IMG/VR virus record: IMGVR_UViG_3300044977_000094 | Span: 1 to 64,000 of that record | Length of the DNA: 64,000 bases | Reading direction: 5' to 3' (one strand) | From: a virus | Part shown: in pieces, positions 14,868-22,753 of the stretch | Numbering within the stretch: position 1 is the first letter of the stretch | Layout: each line of letters starts with the position of its first letter | Program-made: the position numbers and the translations under genes | Notes under the pieces: model-generated | What the model saw: the letters and a program-made list of their open reading frames with translations, nothing else | Told to the model about the DNA's origin: nothing | Databases searched by the model: none

Positions 14868-14984
14868 GCGATCATTTTCATCGCTGCTTTGTGTCTCTAG
14901 TATGGATCCTGCCATCCCATGATCGCAAGTGTGTATCGATGATTCGTTGCGATGAAATCCATCGCTTGACTTCAGCGATACTCT
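14868..14984. promoter_or_regulatory. Divergent promoter region with two matched 17-bp operators
   Basis: Two 17-bp elements match at 13 positions and have palindromic ends GCGAT...ATCGC: 14868-14884 (in front of the minus-strand gene) and 14949-14965 (GCGATGAAATCCATCGC, in front of the plus-strand gene). The latter abuts a TTGACT -35-like hexamer at 14966. On the minus strand TTGCGA and CATACT are 18 bases apart near 14934-14905, a plausible promoter. The region is clearly AT-richer than its neighbours. Co-regulation of both directions by one repressor is inferred. Confidence 0.6.
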
Positions 14985-14990
14985 GAACCC

Positions 14991-15470
14991 ATGACCGACA
15001 AAGACGACCCGCACATCGCCGCCGTCAAAGCGGCCACCAAGCAGTTCGACAAGGCCCGCCACGCCGTCGAACAAGCGATCTTCGCCGCCTACCGCGCCCC
15101 CGGCGTCAAACGCACCGAGATCGCCGAAGCCTCCCCCTGGACCGCCGCCCACGTGCGGAAACTCGTCCGCGAAGAAGGCATCGGCCCCGACCCCGCCTAC
15201 CGCGACCGCGCCGAAGCCATCCGCAAGCGAGCAGGGGGCGCCCCGCCAGAAACAGCGGCAGTCACTCAAGCCCAGCCGGCGTGGCTGACCGAGTGGCCCG
15301 AGATCGCCGCACTGACCCGGAGCCAAGCCCGCGACCGCGTCGCCCAACTCGAAGCCCAGCGACCGGACTGGTTCGCCAAGAACCGCAGAGACTGCCTCGC
15401 CGAACCGCCCTGGGTGGACTACGCCATGCTCGCCGCCGACGCCAACGACCCAGCCCCGCCGGTCGAATAG
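14991..15470 (+). CDS. Helix-turn-helix protein, candidate regulator of the divergent operators
   Basis: 159 aa. Residues about 30-60 (GVKRTEIAEASPWTAAHVRK) form a helix-turn-helix like those of small actinophage regulators. The C-terminal half is helical with a Trp-rich segment (QAQPAWLTEWPEIAAL). Transcribed away from the SWIM gene from the shared operator region. The only plus-strand gene between 8 and 28 kb. Convergent with the operon ending at 15563; a short GCCGTC/GACGGC hairpin lies at 15487-15512. Confidence 0.6.
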   Translation: MTDKDDPHIAAVKAATKQFDKARHAVEQAIFAAYRAPGVKRTEIAEASPWTAAHVRKLVREEGIGPDPAYRDRAEAIRKRAGGAPPETAAVTQAQPAWLTEWPEIAALTRSQARDRVAQLEAQRPDWFAKNRRDCLAEPPWVDYAMLAADANDPAPPVE

Positions 15471-15562
15471 CCCCACCCGCCCCGCAGCCGTCCGGCCCCC
15501 GCGCCCGACGGCCCATCGTGCTGCCCGAACACGCGCGTGACCAGCCTGAACGTGTATGGCGA

Positions 15563-15889
15563 TCACCGTGACCCCTCCCGCCCGCAGGTCATGCACTTGA
15601 GCCCGCGCTGTGGCCGGTCGCGGCACACGGCGCACTGCTCGGTACTGGCCAGGAGTTCGGCGGCCGGCGTGCGCAGTACCGTCGCCAAGGCGAGGAGCAG
15701 GCTCACCGTGATGTCGTGGCGTCGGCCGGTCTCCAGTTCGGCGATGGTTTCGCGTTTGGTGGGGCGCCCGGCGAGCTGGAGGGCGCGGGCGAGCTGCTCC
15801 TGGGACCATCCGTTGGCACGCCGGGCTTCGCGGACGCGTTCGGCGATGCGGGCGGTGGCGGGGGCGGATCGTTTGCGAGGCTCGGTCAC
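15563..15889 (-). CDS. XRE regulator with C-terminal zinc ribbon (copy A)
   Basis: 108 aa, GTG 15889. XRE helix-turn-helix at about residues 16-75 (ANGWSQEQLARALQL, TIAELETGRRHDITVSLLLA). The C-terminus carries CAVC and CMTC, forming a zinc ribbon. Its start overlaps the stop of a similar gene, so the two are a tandem regulator pair at the end of the replication operon. Regulatory role inferred. Confidence 0.7.
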   Translation of the reverse strand: MTEPRKRSAPATARIAERVREARRANGWSQEQLARALQLAGRPTKRETIAELETGRRHDITVSLLLALATVLRTPAAELLASTEQCAVCRDRPQRGLKCMTCGREGSR

Positions 15890-16224
15890 GGCTGCGCCTC
15901 CGCTCCGCACGCCAGGCATGCGGTCATTGGCTTGGGTGCGCCATGGCAGTGCGGGCACGCTTCGGCGGCCATCAGTGTCTGCACCGTCACGGTCAGGGCG
16001 GCGGCGAGTGCCTGGAGGTCGTCCGCGTCCACGCGTCGGGTTTGCTTTGAGGTGTCGACGTCGCGCCCGTTCTCGATCTTGTTGATGGCGTCAGCGCTGA
16101 GCGCTCCACCGCAGTGTTCAACGGCTTGAGCGAGGGCACGGAGACTCAGCCCGCGTGCTACCCGGAGCTGGCGGATGTTCCTGGCTACGGTGCGGCCGAC
16201 CGGGCCGATGCTGGCGCTGCTCAT
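15886..16224 (-). CDS. XRE regulator with C-terminal zinc ribbon (copy B)
   Basis: 112 aa. Helix-turn-helix at about residues 15-80 (ARGLSLRALAQAVEH, INKIENGRDV, DDLQALAAALTVTVQTL), then CPHC and CLAC near the C-terminus. Same architecture as the next gene downstream, though the sequences differ clearly. Overlaps the 92-aa gene upstream by four bases. Confidence 0.7.
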   Translation of the reverse strand: MSSASIGPVGRTVARNIRQLRVARGLSLRALAQAVEHCGGALSADAINKIENGRDVDTSKQTRRVDADDLQALAAALTVTVQTLMAAEACPHCHGAPKPMTACLACGAEAQP

Positions 16225-16499
16225 GACTGGACCGCCTGTGCGGCCCTGTGCGGCCCGATCTCAGTCCCGGACGACCCGATGGGCACCGAAGGGGTGTTCG
16301 GGCCCGCAGGCGCCCGCACAGCGCTCTCCTTGGGTGCGGCATCCGCTGACGCCGCCTCGGAGCTCTTAGCGATCCGCGCCGCAGCCCGGGCGAAGAGCTT
16401 GACGTGGGTGTGGTTCAAGGGGATGTCGAGTTCGTCCGCGATTGCGCAGAACCGCTCGTAGTACGGCTTCTCAACGGCGGACAGGATGATCTTTGCCAT
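16221..16499 (-). CDS. Hypothetical protein
   Basis: 92 aa, ATG 16499. N-terminal 45 residues look like a short folded domain (KIILSAVEKPYYERFCAIAD, HTHVKLFARAAARIA), perhaps a ribbon-helix-helix-type or small HTH. The rest is Ala/Pro-rich and disordered. Function unknown. Confidence 0.5.
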   Translation of the reverse strand: MAKIILSAVEKPYYERFCAIADELDIPLNHTHVKLFARAAARIAKSSEAASADAAPKESAVRAPAGPNTPSVPIGSSGTEIGPHRAAQAVQS

Positions 16500-16576
16500 G
16501 GAGGGCTCCAGGCTGGTGCGGTGGGGTGGGCTGGTGCGGCCGACCTCGTAGGGCGGCGAACTTACTAGTCGGTCAG

Positions 16577-16762
16577 TTAGGCGGCGGCTGACGTCCCCTG
16601 CGGTCCCGGCGGCGGGTACGCGCTGTTCAGCCGGCTGGTCGTCCACACGTGGCGGCAGCGCGGGCAGCGGTAGCCGGTGACGGTCTCGCCGTCGACCACG
16701 TAGCCGAAGGCAGGCTTCACGCCGCGGCGGCAGCAGTCGGGGCACGAGTCGGTGCCTGTCAC
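16577..16762 (-). CDS. Small zinc-ribbon protein
   Basis: 61 aa, GTG 16762. CPDCCRRG and CPRCRHVW, about 19 residues apart, form a classic zinc ribbon. Overlaps the end of the ATPase gene by four bases, suggesting a helper of the replication ATPase or a regulator. Function unknown. Confidence 0.55.
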   Translation of the reverse strand: MTGTDSCPDCCRRGVKPAFGYVVDGETVTGYRCPRCRHVWTTSRLNSAYPPPGPQGTSAAA

Positions 16763-18069
16763 CACGCCACCCCCGTCGCGGAGTTGCCGTTGTCGTCGGC
16801 GTCGGAGGGCCGGTAGGCGATCCAGGGCCAGTCGCCGGGGTCGCCCTGGCGGACGAATTTCGGGAAGGCGCGTTCGTCGCGCAGGCCGCGCCAGGGGACG
16901 ACGCGCCGGGCGCGGTCCTGGTCGGCGGAGCGTTCGTCTTCGACGGGGCGTAGGCCGAAGCCGAACTCGGGCCAGCGCAGCCACAGGCTGCTGCCGACGG
17001 GGGCGAGGCTGCGGGGTCCGAAGCCGCTGGCTTTGGCGGCGTGGGCTTCCATGAGCATGGCGCAGCCGCGGCCGGCGAGGCGGGCTTCGGTGAGCGCGAC
17101 GGTGATCTTGCGGGCTTGTTCTTCGCTGTTGGGGTCTCCGGCGTGGAGCTGGTAGACGGGTCCGATGATCAGCAGGTCGGGCTGGGCTGCTTCGACGCGG
17201 CGCATGAGCCAGGCGCGGCCGTCAGCGCGGGTGAGGTCGACGCCTTCGGGGCGGCAGTCGATGTGGAGGTGGCCGCGTTTGACGGGCTGCTGGAGGCGTT
17301 CGGCGGTGTTCATCAGGGCGCGGTAGCGGCGCCGGGACTGGGGGGCGCTGTTCTCGCAGTCCAGGACGAGGACGTTTTGGGGGCCGAGGTGGTTGGGCTG
17401 GTTGCCGAAGGGCATGGCTCCGGCAGCGGCGGTGATGGCGAACTGCCGTAGGAGTGTGGATTTCCCGCCGCCTTCGCCGCTGGTGAGCATGAGCCGGTCG
17501 CCGCGTTCGATGAGGCCGGGTAGGACCCAGTCGTAGGTGTCTTCGATGGCGAGGAAGTCGTGGATGTCGGTGATGGGGGTGTCGTCGGCTGCGCGTCCGG
17601 CGTCGCGTACTTGGCGGGTGAGGTTGACGGCGGTTTCGGCGAGGTCGCCGGATTCGCCGCTGCGCGGGTCGGCTGCCATCTGTGTGATCTTCATGCCGGT
17701 TTCCATGAGGGCGCGGCGTTGGGCGAGGGAGCGGATGCGGTGGGCGTACCAGTCGGCGCTGGTGGGTGTGGCGGCGAGGTCGAGGCAGGTGTTGAGGTAG
17801 TCGGGTCCGCCGGCGCGCATGGTCTGGCCGGTGGCCTGGAGTTGGGCGGCGACGGTGATGGGGTTGGCGGGTTCGCCGCGGTCGAGGAGGGTGGTGGCGG
17901 CGGCGTGGATGAGGGCGTGTGCGGGGCGGTAGTAGTCGGCGGGGGCGACGAGTTGGAGGATCCTGCCGGCGTGTTTCTGGTTGGCGAGGACGGTGCCGAG
18001 GTGGGCTTGTTCGGCGGCGAGGTCGTGGGGTTCGACGCGTTCGAGGGGGTCGGTGTCGGTGATGGTCAC
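16759..18069 (-). CDS. Replicative ATPase: DnaB N-terminal domain plus RepA-like (AAA_25) core
   Basis: 436 aa, GTG start. Residues about 10-135 match the DnaB N-terminal helical domain (HDLAAEQAHLGTVLANQKHA, YRPAHALIHAAA). Residues about 165-380 form a RecA-type ATPase: Walker A TSGEGGGKST, LVLDCENS, Walker B-like PDLLIIGPVYQL. The core resembles RepA-like hexameric helicases more than canonical DnaB. Likely unwinds the origin with the initiator encoded just upstream. Strong as an ATPase, moderate as the replicative helicase. Confidence 0.75.
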   Translation of the reverse strand: MTITDTDPLERVEPHDLAAEQAHLGTVLANQKHAGRILQLVAPADYYRPAHALIHAAATTLLDRGEPANPITVAAQLQATGQTMRAGGPDYLNTCLDLAATPTSADWYAHRIRSLAQRRALMETGMKITQMAADPRSGESGDLAETAVNLTRQVRDAGRAADDTPITDIHDFLAIEDTYDWVLPGLIERGDRLMLTSGEGGGKSTLLRQFAITAAAGAMPFGNQPNHLGPQNVLVLDCENSAPQSRRRYRALMNTAERLQQPVKRGHLHIDCRPEGVDLTRADGRAWLMRRVEAAQPDLLIIGPVYQLHAGDPNSEEQARKITVALTEARLAGRGCAMLMEAHAAKASGFGPRSLAPVGSSLWLRWPEFGFGLRPVEDERSADQDRARRVVPWRGLRDERAFPKFVRQGDPGDWPWIAYRPSDADDNGNSATGVAW

Positions 18070-18941
18070 TAGAAGATCCCCCGCTCGGCGTAGGTCTGGC
18101 TGGTGTCGCGCTGCTGGTTCTGGCGTTTGGCTTGCTGCTGTTCGGCGATGGCTTGGCGGCGCAGGGTGTCGTACTTTTCGCGGAGCTTGACGGGCGACAG
18201 GATGTGGGCCTGCCAGAAGGGGTTGGCCTGGGCCCAGTCGAAGGCTGCGCAGGCTTTGTCGGGGGTGATGTCGTCGTCGTCGATGAGGAGCCGGGCGGCG
18301 GTGCGCCAGCGCTGGGTGATGTTGGGGCGCTTGCTGCCGCTGGCGACGAGGGCGGCGATGATGTGGCGGCAGATGCGGTCGGCGTCGTCGCGGCCGGCGT
18401 TGAGCTCGGCTTCGGTTCGGCGGGAAGATTTCCGCTTCTCTTTTACTTCTGTCTCTGTCTCTGTCTCTGCTTCGTTTTTGCTTCGCGTTTGCTTGAGCAA
18501 ATCCGAAGCACTTGCTTCGTCGTGATCTTGGGCTTCGGAGGCTGCCCGACGGGCCTCGCCGGAGCGCTTGCCACCCATCTGACCTGCGGCGGCGCGCTTG
18601 GCGCGGAGGTCGCGGACTTCGGTGGCCGACCGTTGGTGATCAAGGTAATCGTGTATGACGTACTGGTCGGCCTGTCCCCCCGGGCAGTGGTGGCAGTCGT
18701 GATTTCCTTCGTGGAACAAACCTGCGCGAACAAGCGCCGAAGCACTTGCTTCCCAGTTGCTTGAATCCGTCAGCCGGGGGACAAGCCGACGGGGGACCAG
18801 CCCGTCAGTGAGATGACGGGAGGCATAGCACAGCGCGCTCACGTACAGCCACGCCGCCTCACCACCCACCTCAATGATCTTCGGATGGTCCGGCAGCCCG
18901 TCATGCAGACGGACGTACGTGCGCTTGTCCTTCTCGGCCAT
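18069..18941 (-). CDS. Winged-helix replication initiator-like protein (second)
   Basis: 290 aa; ATG 18941 preferred (GAGAGAAG upstream), TTG 18965 possible. The N-terminal ~110 residues (TYVRLHDGLPDHPKIIEVGG, ALCYASRHLTDGLVPRRLV) are a winged-helix domain found in phage and mobile-element replication proteins. A low-complexity linker follows (about 125-175), then a helical domain (CAAFDWAQANPFWQAHILSP), as in DnaD-like initiators. One base overlap with the ATPase gene fits a helicase loader/initiator. The gene contains a palindromic repeat set (see 18477-18766). Confidence 0.65.
   Translation of the reverse strand: MAEKDKRTYVRLHDGLPDHPKIIEVGGEAAWLYVSALCYASRHLTDGLVPRRLVPRLTDSSNWEASASALVRAGLFHEGNHDCHHCPGGQADQYVIHDYLDHQRSATEVRDLRAKRAAAGQMGGKRSGEARRAASEAQDHDEASASDLLKQTRSKNEAETETETEVKEKRKSSRRTEAELNAGRDDADRICRHIIAALVASGSKRPNITQRWRTAARLLIDDDDITPDKACAAFDWAQANPFWQAHILSPVKLREKYDTLRRQAIAEQQQAKRQNQQRDTSQTYAERGIF
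18477..18766. repeat. Palindromic repeats inside the second initiator gene, candidate origin
   Basis: CGAAGCACTTGCTTC occurs twice, at 18504-18518 (extended to a 16-bp palindrome ending 18519) and 18738-18752. Related TTTGCTT elements lie at 18477-18485 (TTTGCTTCG), 18488-18501 (TTTGCTTGAGCAAA, palindromic ends) and 18757-18763. An unusually AT-rich tract (18430-18480) is adjacent. Repeats plus an AT-rich tract inside an initiator-like gene suggest a second origin or an autoregulatory site. Confidence 0.5.
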
Positions 18942-18991
18942 ATAAGGCTTCTCTCGGAGACTCAAAAACGAACGCGGGATAGTGGAGAGAG

Positions 18992-19024
18992 CCGGCCCGG
19001 GGCGTTACGGTCGCCCCGGGCCGG
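18992..19024 (-). terminator. 13-bp GC hairpin after the SSB gene
   Basis: Perfect 13-bp stem (18992-19004 with 19012-19024, core GGCCCGGGGC) and a 7-base loop, just downstream of the SSB stop and upstream of the initiator gene. No U-run, so partial termination or attenuation is likely. Confidence 0.55.
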
Positions 19025-19030
19025 TCCTGA

Positions 19031-19540
19031 TCAGAACGGGGGCTCGTCCGAGGTGCCGCCCTGGCGCCCCTGCGGCGCACCCCAACCCCCGCCGGACTGC
19101 TGGCCGCCACTCGCCCACGGATCGGCCTGCGGCCCCTGCTGGCCGACGCCCTGCCGCTGCTGGCCCTGGCCGCCCGACCGGTCAGCCCTCGTGACCTTGG
19201 CCGTAGCGAACTTGAGGCTGACCGCGACGTCCTCGGCTTCGATCTCGAAGACGGTGCGCTTTTGCCCGTCCTTCTCGTAGCTGCGGGACTTGAGCGCACC
19301 GGTCACGACGAGCCGCATCCCCTTCAGGACACTCTCGGCGACCTGCTCTGCCTGCTGCCGCCACACGTTGACGGTCAGGTAGAGGGGCTCGGCGTCCTTC
19401 CAGGTGCTGGTGGTCTTGTCGTAGGTCCGTGCCGTGGAGGCCATGCGGAAGTTCGCGACCGCAGCGCCCGACGGCGTGAACCGCAACTGGGGATCTTCGA
19501 CGGCATTGCCGACAAGGGTGATCAAGGTTTCGCCTGCCAT
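19031..19540 (-). CDS. ssb: Single-stranded DNA-binding protein
   Basis: 169 aa. N-terminal OB-fold (about 1-110): [80 protein letters not shown] Gly/Gln-rich linker leads to the acidic tip DEPPF, which recruits partner proteins in bacterial SSBs. Works with the ERF and exonuclease proteins of the same operon. Confidence 0.95.
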   Translation of the reverse strand: MAGETLITLVGNAVEDPQLRFTPSGAAVANFRMASTARTYDKTTSTWKDAEPLYLTVNVWRQQAEQVAESVLKGMRLVVTGALKSRSYEKDGQKRTVFEIEAEDVAVSLKFATAKVTRADRSGGQGQQRQGVGQQGPQADPWASGGQQSGGGWGAPQGRQGGTSDEPPF

Positions 19541-19549
19541 GACGGGCTC

Positions 19550-20296
19550 CTATGCGGTGAGTTCGAGGTACAGATGCGGGAAGAGCGTGCTGAGCCGGTT
19601 GCGGACCTGGTTGGCGCTCATGCCGAGCCGCCGGGCGATCTGCTCGGGCTGCTGGCCGGCGGAGGCGAGGAGCCACATCTCGGTGACCCGCTCGGCGGCG
19701 AGCTCGTCGCGGTTCAGTTCGGCCTCCGTGACGTCCGTCTCCGGGACTGCGGCGGGGTCGTCGATGTCGTCACCCCAGGCCAGTGGGCCGTGGAAGCCGC
19801 GCTGCGCGGCGGTGGTGCGGGATCGCTTCGACGGTCCGGGGATGGTCGACCACTGCCGGTACAGCTCAGCGACTGCTGTGGCGTAGCGGCGCCGGATCGT
19901 GGGGTAGCGGCCTGCCAGCAAGTTGGAGACGAACTCCCGCGACACCCTGAGTTCCCGGGCGATCGCGATGGCGGTGTGGCCGATGGCAATGAGCGCCTGC
20001 ATCCGTCGGCGGCTTCCGGTGGCGTCGATCGTGAGGTAGTCCGGGATCAGACCCGGGTGCATGCGTGTCGCCGCGAGCTTCGCCGCACTGTCGGGCCTGA
20101 TCTGGGCCCGCTTGCCGTGGAGGAGCTGGCCGACTCCTTCTTCGCTGTAGCCGGATGCGGCCGCGATCTGCCCGCAGGTGTAGCCGTCGGCAACCCACTG
20201 GGCGACGAGCTGCCGGAACGGTTCGGCGTCGACCAGGAGGAGGCCTTCGCGGGCTGTGCGGAGCCGCCATTCCTTCATGTACCGGGGGGTGCTCAC
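19550..20296 (-). CDS. Multi-HTH DNA-binding protein
   Basis: 248 aa, GTG 20296. Three helix-turn-helix-like segments are visible: YTCGQIAAASGYSEEGVGQL (about 40-60), ALIAIGHTAIAIARELRVSR (about 105-125) and QQPEQIARRLGMSANQVRNR at the C-terminus. Such multi-HTH proteins are common in actinophage early regions. Likely regulator or DNA-architecture protein; nine bases upstream of ssb. Confidence 0.65.
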   Translation of the reverse strand: MSTPRYMKEWRLRTAREGLLLVDAEPFRQLVAQWVADGYTCGQIAAASGYSEEGVGQLLHGKRAQIRPDSAAKLAATRMHPGLIPDYLTIDATGSRRRMQALIAIGHTAIAIARELRVSREFVSNLLAGRYPTIRRRYATAVAELYRQWSTIPGPSKRSRTTAAQRGFHGPLAWGDDIDDPAAVPETDVTEAELNRDELAAERVTEMWLLASAGQQPEQIARRLGMSANQVRNRLSTLFPHLYLELTA

Positions 20297-20475
20297 CGCT
20301 CCTCCCCGCAGTGCTGGGTGGTGCGGTGAGCGTTCATGCGGGCTCGGCGCTGGCGGGCGTCGCGTCGGACTTCGACGGCGTGGCGCCAGGACACCCAGCA
20401 GCCGGCGCAGGCGAGGACGAGGACGATGCTGGCGAGGATGGTGACGGTCAGGACCATGTCGAACCAGGGGTGCAT
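20293..20475 (-). CDS. Small membrane protein
   Basis: 60 aa, ATG 20475. One transmembrane helix (about 6-30, MVLTVTILASIVLVLACAGC) followed by a very basic tail. Overlaps the next gene by four bases. Function unknown. Confidence 0.55.
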   Translation of the reverse strand: MHPWFDMVLTVTILASIVLVLACAGCWVSWRHAVEVRRDARQRRARMNAHRTTQHCGEER

Positions 20476-20503
20476 CGGGGCCTCCGTTCGGTGGTTGGTG
20501 GTG

Positions 20504-20574
20504 GGGCGGCGCGGTCGCTGGTCGCGCCGCCCGGGGTGGCTGCCGCCGGGGAGGGGAGGACCGCGGCGGCAGCC
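20504..20574 (-). terminator. Double hairpin
   Basis: Two GC hairpins in tandem: GGGCGGCGCG at 20504-20513 with 20523-20532, and GGCTGCCGCC beginning 20538 pairing with the arm ending about 20574. They follow the gene ending at 20577 on the minus strand. No U-run; likely transcript attenuation. Confidence 0.5.
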
Positions 20575-20576
20575 GG

Positions 20577-21209
20577 TCAGGTGGTCTGGGGGATCTGCGG
20601 CAGCAGCTCGGTGGGCTCGTCGTCGGGCTCGGGCGGCAGGTCGTAGGCGGCAGTGGGCTCGCCGTCGACTGTCGGAATCTGCACCGTGTCGTCGATCGGC
20701 TCCGAAGCCTCTTCCGGGCCTGTGTCGGGCTCGGCCGTCGCCCTGGGGACGGTCTCCGGCGCGAGAGGCTGGACGGAGGCGACCGGCTGCCGGGTGGCAT
20801 GCAGGTCGTCGAGCATGTCCTTGACCTCCTGGATGGCCAGCTCGCCGTGCCCGGCAAGCCAGTGCAGGAAAGCCCGGCGCTCGGCGGTCTCGGCCTTCTG
20901 GTAGATCACGCCCGCCTGCTGGGCGTAGTGCCGGGCCCACGCCTCGGCATCGCTGCGGTTCCAGCGGTGCGCGACCGGGGCGGACTGCGGGGTGAGCGGC
21001 AGCCACTCCTTGCCGTTCCAGTAGTCGGGGGGTCTGGTGCCGGCGTTGGAGTCGTAGACCGCCCAGTCCCCGGCGGCGTCGACGGCGATTCCGATGTACG
21101 CCTTGGGGCCTGCCCAGTGGCCGGTGATCGGGTAGCGGGCGGCGGTGGACAGTTCGGCGCGGGTGGCGGTCGCGGTGGCGGTGGCGCGGCGGCGGGTGCG
21201 GGTGCTCAT
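20577..21209 (-). CDS. Hypothetical protein
   Basis: 210 aa, ATG 21209. Basic N-terminus, then a folded part with YIGIAVDAAGDWAVYDSN and YWNGKEWLPLTPQS, then a helical stretch and a long acidic, proline-rich tail (about 150-210). Overlaps the upstream gene. No family recognised. Confidence 0.5.
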   Translation of the reverse strand: MSTRTRRRATATATATRAELSTAARYPITGHWAGPKAYIGIAVDAAGDWAVYDSNAGTRPPDYWNGKEWLPLTPQSAPVAHRWNRSDAEAWARHYAQQAGVIYQKAETAERRAFLHWLAGHGELAIQEVKDMLDDLHATRQPVASVQPLAPETVPRATAEPDTGPEEASEPIDDTVQIPTVDGEPTAAYDLPPEPDDEPTELLPQIPQTT

Positions 21210-21415
21210 CGGGCGTCTCCGGCTCGGGCGGTGTTGGAGTGGGCGTCGTTGATGGCCTGCTGCCACTGGGCGCGCTCGGTCTCGTGCCGTTCGGCCAGGT
21301 GCAGGCTGGCCCGGACGGATGGGACACGCAGGAGCTGGGTGAGGCGGCGGATGTGCCGCTCCGCGACCGCTTCTGTGGCAGCGTCGGTCACGCGGAACGT
21401 GGTCGCGGGGCTCAT
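21206..21415 (-). CDS. Small helical protein
   Basis: 69 aa, alpha-helical and charged (ATEAVAERHIRRLTQLLRV). ATGA overlaps at both ends. Function unknown. Confidence 0.5.
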   Translation of the reverse strand: MSPATTFRVTDAATEAVAERHIRRLTQLLRVPSVRASLHLAERHETERAQWQQAINDAHSNTARAGDAR

Positions 21416-21702
21416 CGGGGACCTGCCTTCGCGGCCTCATAGCAGCCGTAGCAGTCGTCGACGCTGCCGTTCTCGCAGCAGTGCTGGTCGAGGGGCGTGC
21501 CGGTGTCGGCGTGGAGCCGGTAGTCGTCGAGGAGGTTGTCGATGACGTCCCACTGCGTGTCGTGGTGCTCGCTGAACCGGTCGCGGCGACTCTTGAGCCA
21601 CTGCTCAACCAGGTCGCCGCGCTGAGGGCGCGCCGCCGGGTGGTACGACGGCCCGGAGTGCGTCAGGGCGTCGAGGAACAGGCTCCAGCGGCTGGTGGTC
21701 AT
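21412..21702 (-). CDS. Hypothetical protein with C-terminal Cys cluster
   Basis: 96 aa, ATG 21702. Charged helical body (WLKSRRDRFSEHHDTQWDV) and C-terminal CCENGSVDDCYGCYE, a possible metal site. Shares one base with the end of the HU gene. Function unknown. Confidence 0.5.
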   Translation of the reverse strand: MTTSRWSLFLDALTHSGPSYHPAARPQRGDLVEQWLKSRRDRFSEHHDTQWDVIDNLLDDYRLHADTGTPLDQHCCENGSVDDCYGCYEAAKAGPR

Positions 21703-22100
21703 CACGCGACCTGCTTCCGCGTGGCGATGTCCTTGGCGGCAGCGGCACGCAGTGCCTCTACACCGCCTGGTCGCAGGCTGCCCTTGGGCGCCTTCCGCAC
21801 CGACGGCCCAGTCTTCGGCAGCTTCTTCGAGCCGCTGACCAGGTCCTTGAAGCCCTGCCCGGGACGGAACCGCGGCACAGTGGTCTTCTTGACCTTGACG
21901 CGCTCGCCGGTCTGCGGGTTGCGGGCGAACCGGGCCGGGCGGTCGACCTTCTCGAACGTCCCGAAGCCGGTGACGGAGACGCGCTCCCCGGCGGTGACGG
22001 CGCGGACGATGCTGTCGAGGACGGCGTCCACGGCCTCGGCGGCGACGCGGCGGGAGCCGAGCTGCCCGGCGACGGCGTCGACCAGTTGGGCCTTGTTCAC
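21702..22100 (-). CDS. HU-family DNA-binding protein with basic tail
   Basis: 132 aa, GTG start. Residues 1-90 are a standard HU/IHF fold (MNKAQLVDAVAGQLG, VSVTGFGTFEKVDRPARFAR, NPQTGERVKVKKTTVPRFRP). A ~40-residue Lys-rich extension (KKLPKTGPSVRKAPKGSLRP) recalls the tailed HU proteins of actinobacteria. Likely bends DNA for replication, recombination or integrase complexes. Confidence 0.92.
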   Translation of the reverse strand: MNKAQLVDAVAGQLGSRRVAAEAVDAVLDSIVRAVTAGERVSVTGFGTFEKVDRPARFARNPQTGERVKVKKTTVPRFRPGQGFKDLVSGSKKLPKTGPSVRKAPKGSLRPGGVEALRAAAAKDIATRKQVA

Positions 22101-22753
22101 AGTTGCACTCCATCGGTGTCGTTACTGGCAATGGGGCTGAAGCGGGCGACCAGGGCCTTGTAGCGGGCGCGCTGGGCCTGGTGCTTGGCGATCTTGCGTT
22201 CGCCGAACCCGTCCTCGTCGTACGGGGGCTTGCTGTACATCTCGATGTACTTGTCGCACTGCTCGATCGCGTCCTGGGCCGCGCGGGTGATGGCCTCCGG
22301 CGTCGCCCACTGCTCGTCGGAGTGGATCTCCGTTCCGTCGTAGCCGTGCTGCTGGACGTACGAGGAGACGGACTCGGTCCACATGTGGGCGCTGCGGTCG
22401 TAGAACGCGGCCTTGTAGAACACGGCGACCCGACGGCGCCCCAGGATGTCGACGACGTACGACCACATGTCGTGGTCCGATGCCTGCTTGGTCCAGCCCT
22501 CGGGCAGCGTCGCGGGGCGGAAGATCGGGTCGGCCGGGTCCGGGGCGCCGAACGTGAACCCGAGCGCGAGGAAGTCAGCCTCGGTGCAGTGGAGGATCTT
22601 GGTCGGCAGTCGGTCGGAGTGGACCAGCTGGGACTGTCCGGCCTTCTCCTGGGCCTCGATCGCGCCGCTCGGGCCACCGGGGCCCATGGCCTCAGCGAGC
22701 ATCAGCATGGCTTCGAGCGGGTCGTTCATGTCGGCGCTCGTGTTGCGGATCAT
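22097..22753 (-). CDS. Hypothetical protein
   Basis: 218 aa, ATG 22753. An alpha/beta protein with ILHCTEADFLALGFTFG, HDMWSYVVDILGRRRVAVFY and a C-terminal charged helix. No catalytic motif found. Overlaps neighbours by four bases. Confidence 0.55.
   Translation of the reverse strand: MIRNTSADMNDPLEAMLMLAEAMGPGGPSGAIEAQEKAGQSQLVHSDRLPTKILHCTEADFLALGFTFGAPDPADPIFRPATLPEGWTKQASDHDMWSYVVDILGRRRVAVFYKAAFYDRSAHMWTESVSSYVQQHGYDGTEIHSDEQWATPEAITRAAQDAIEQCDKYIEMYSKPPYDEDGFGERKIAKHQAQRARYKALVARFSPIASNDTDGVQL

Noticed and set aside
14847-15809. Upstream extension of the SWIM-like gene to 15809
   Set aside because: It would run through the divergent operator region and antisense to the HTH gene at 14991; GTG 14846 with an upstream G-rich ribosome site is the natural start.
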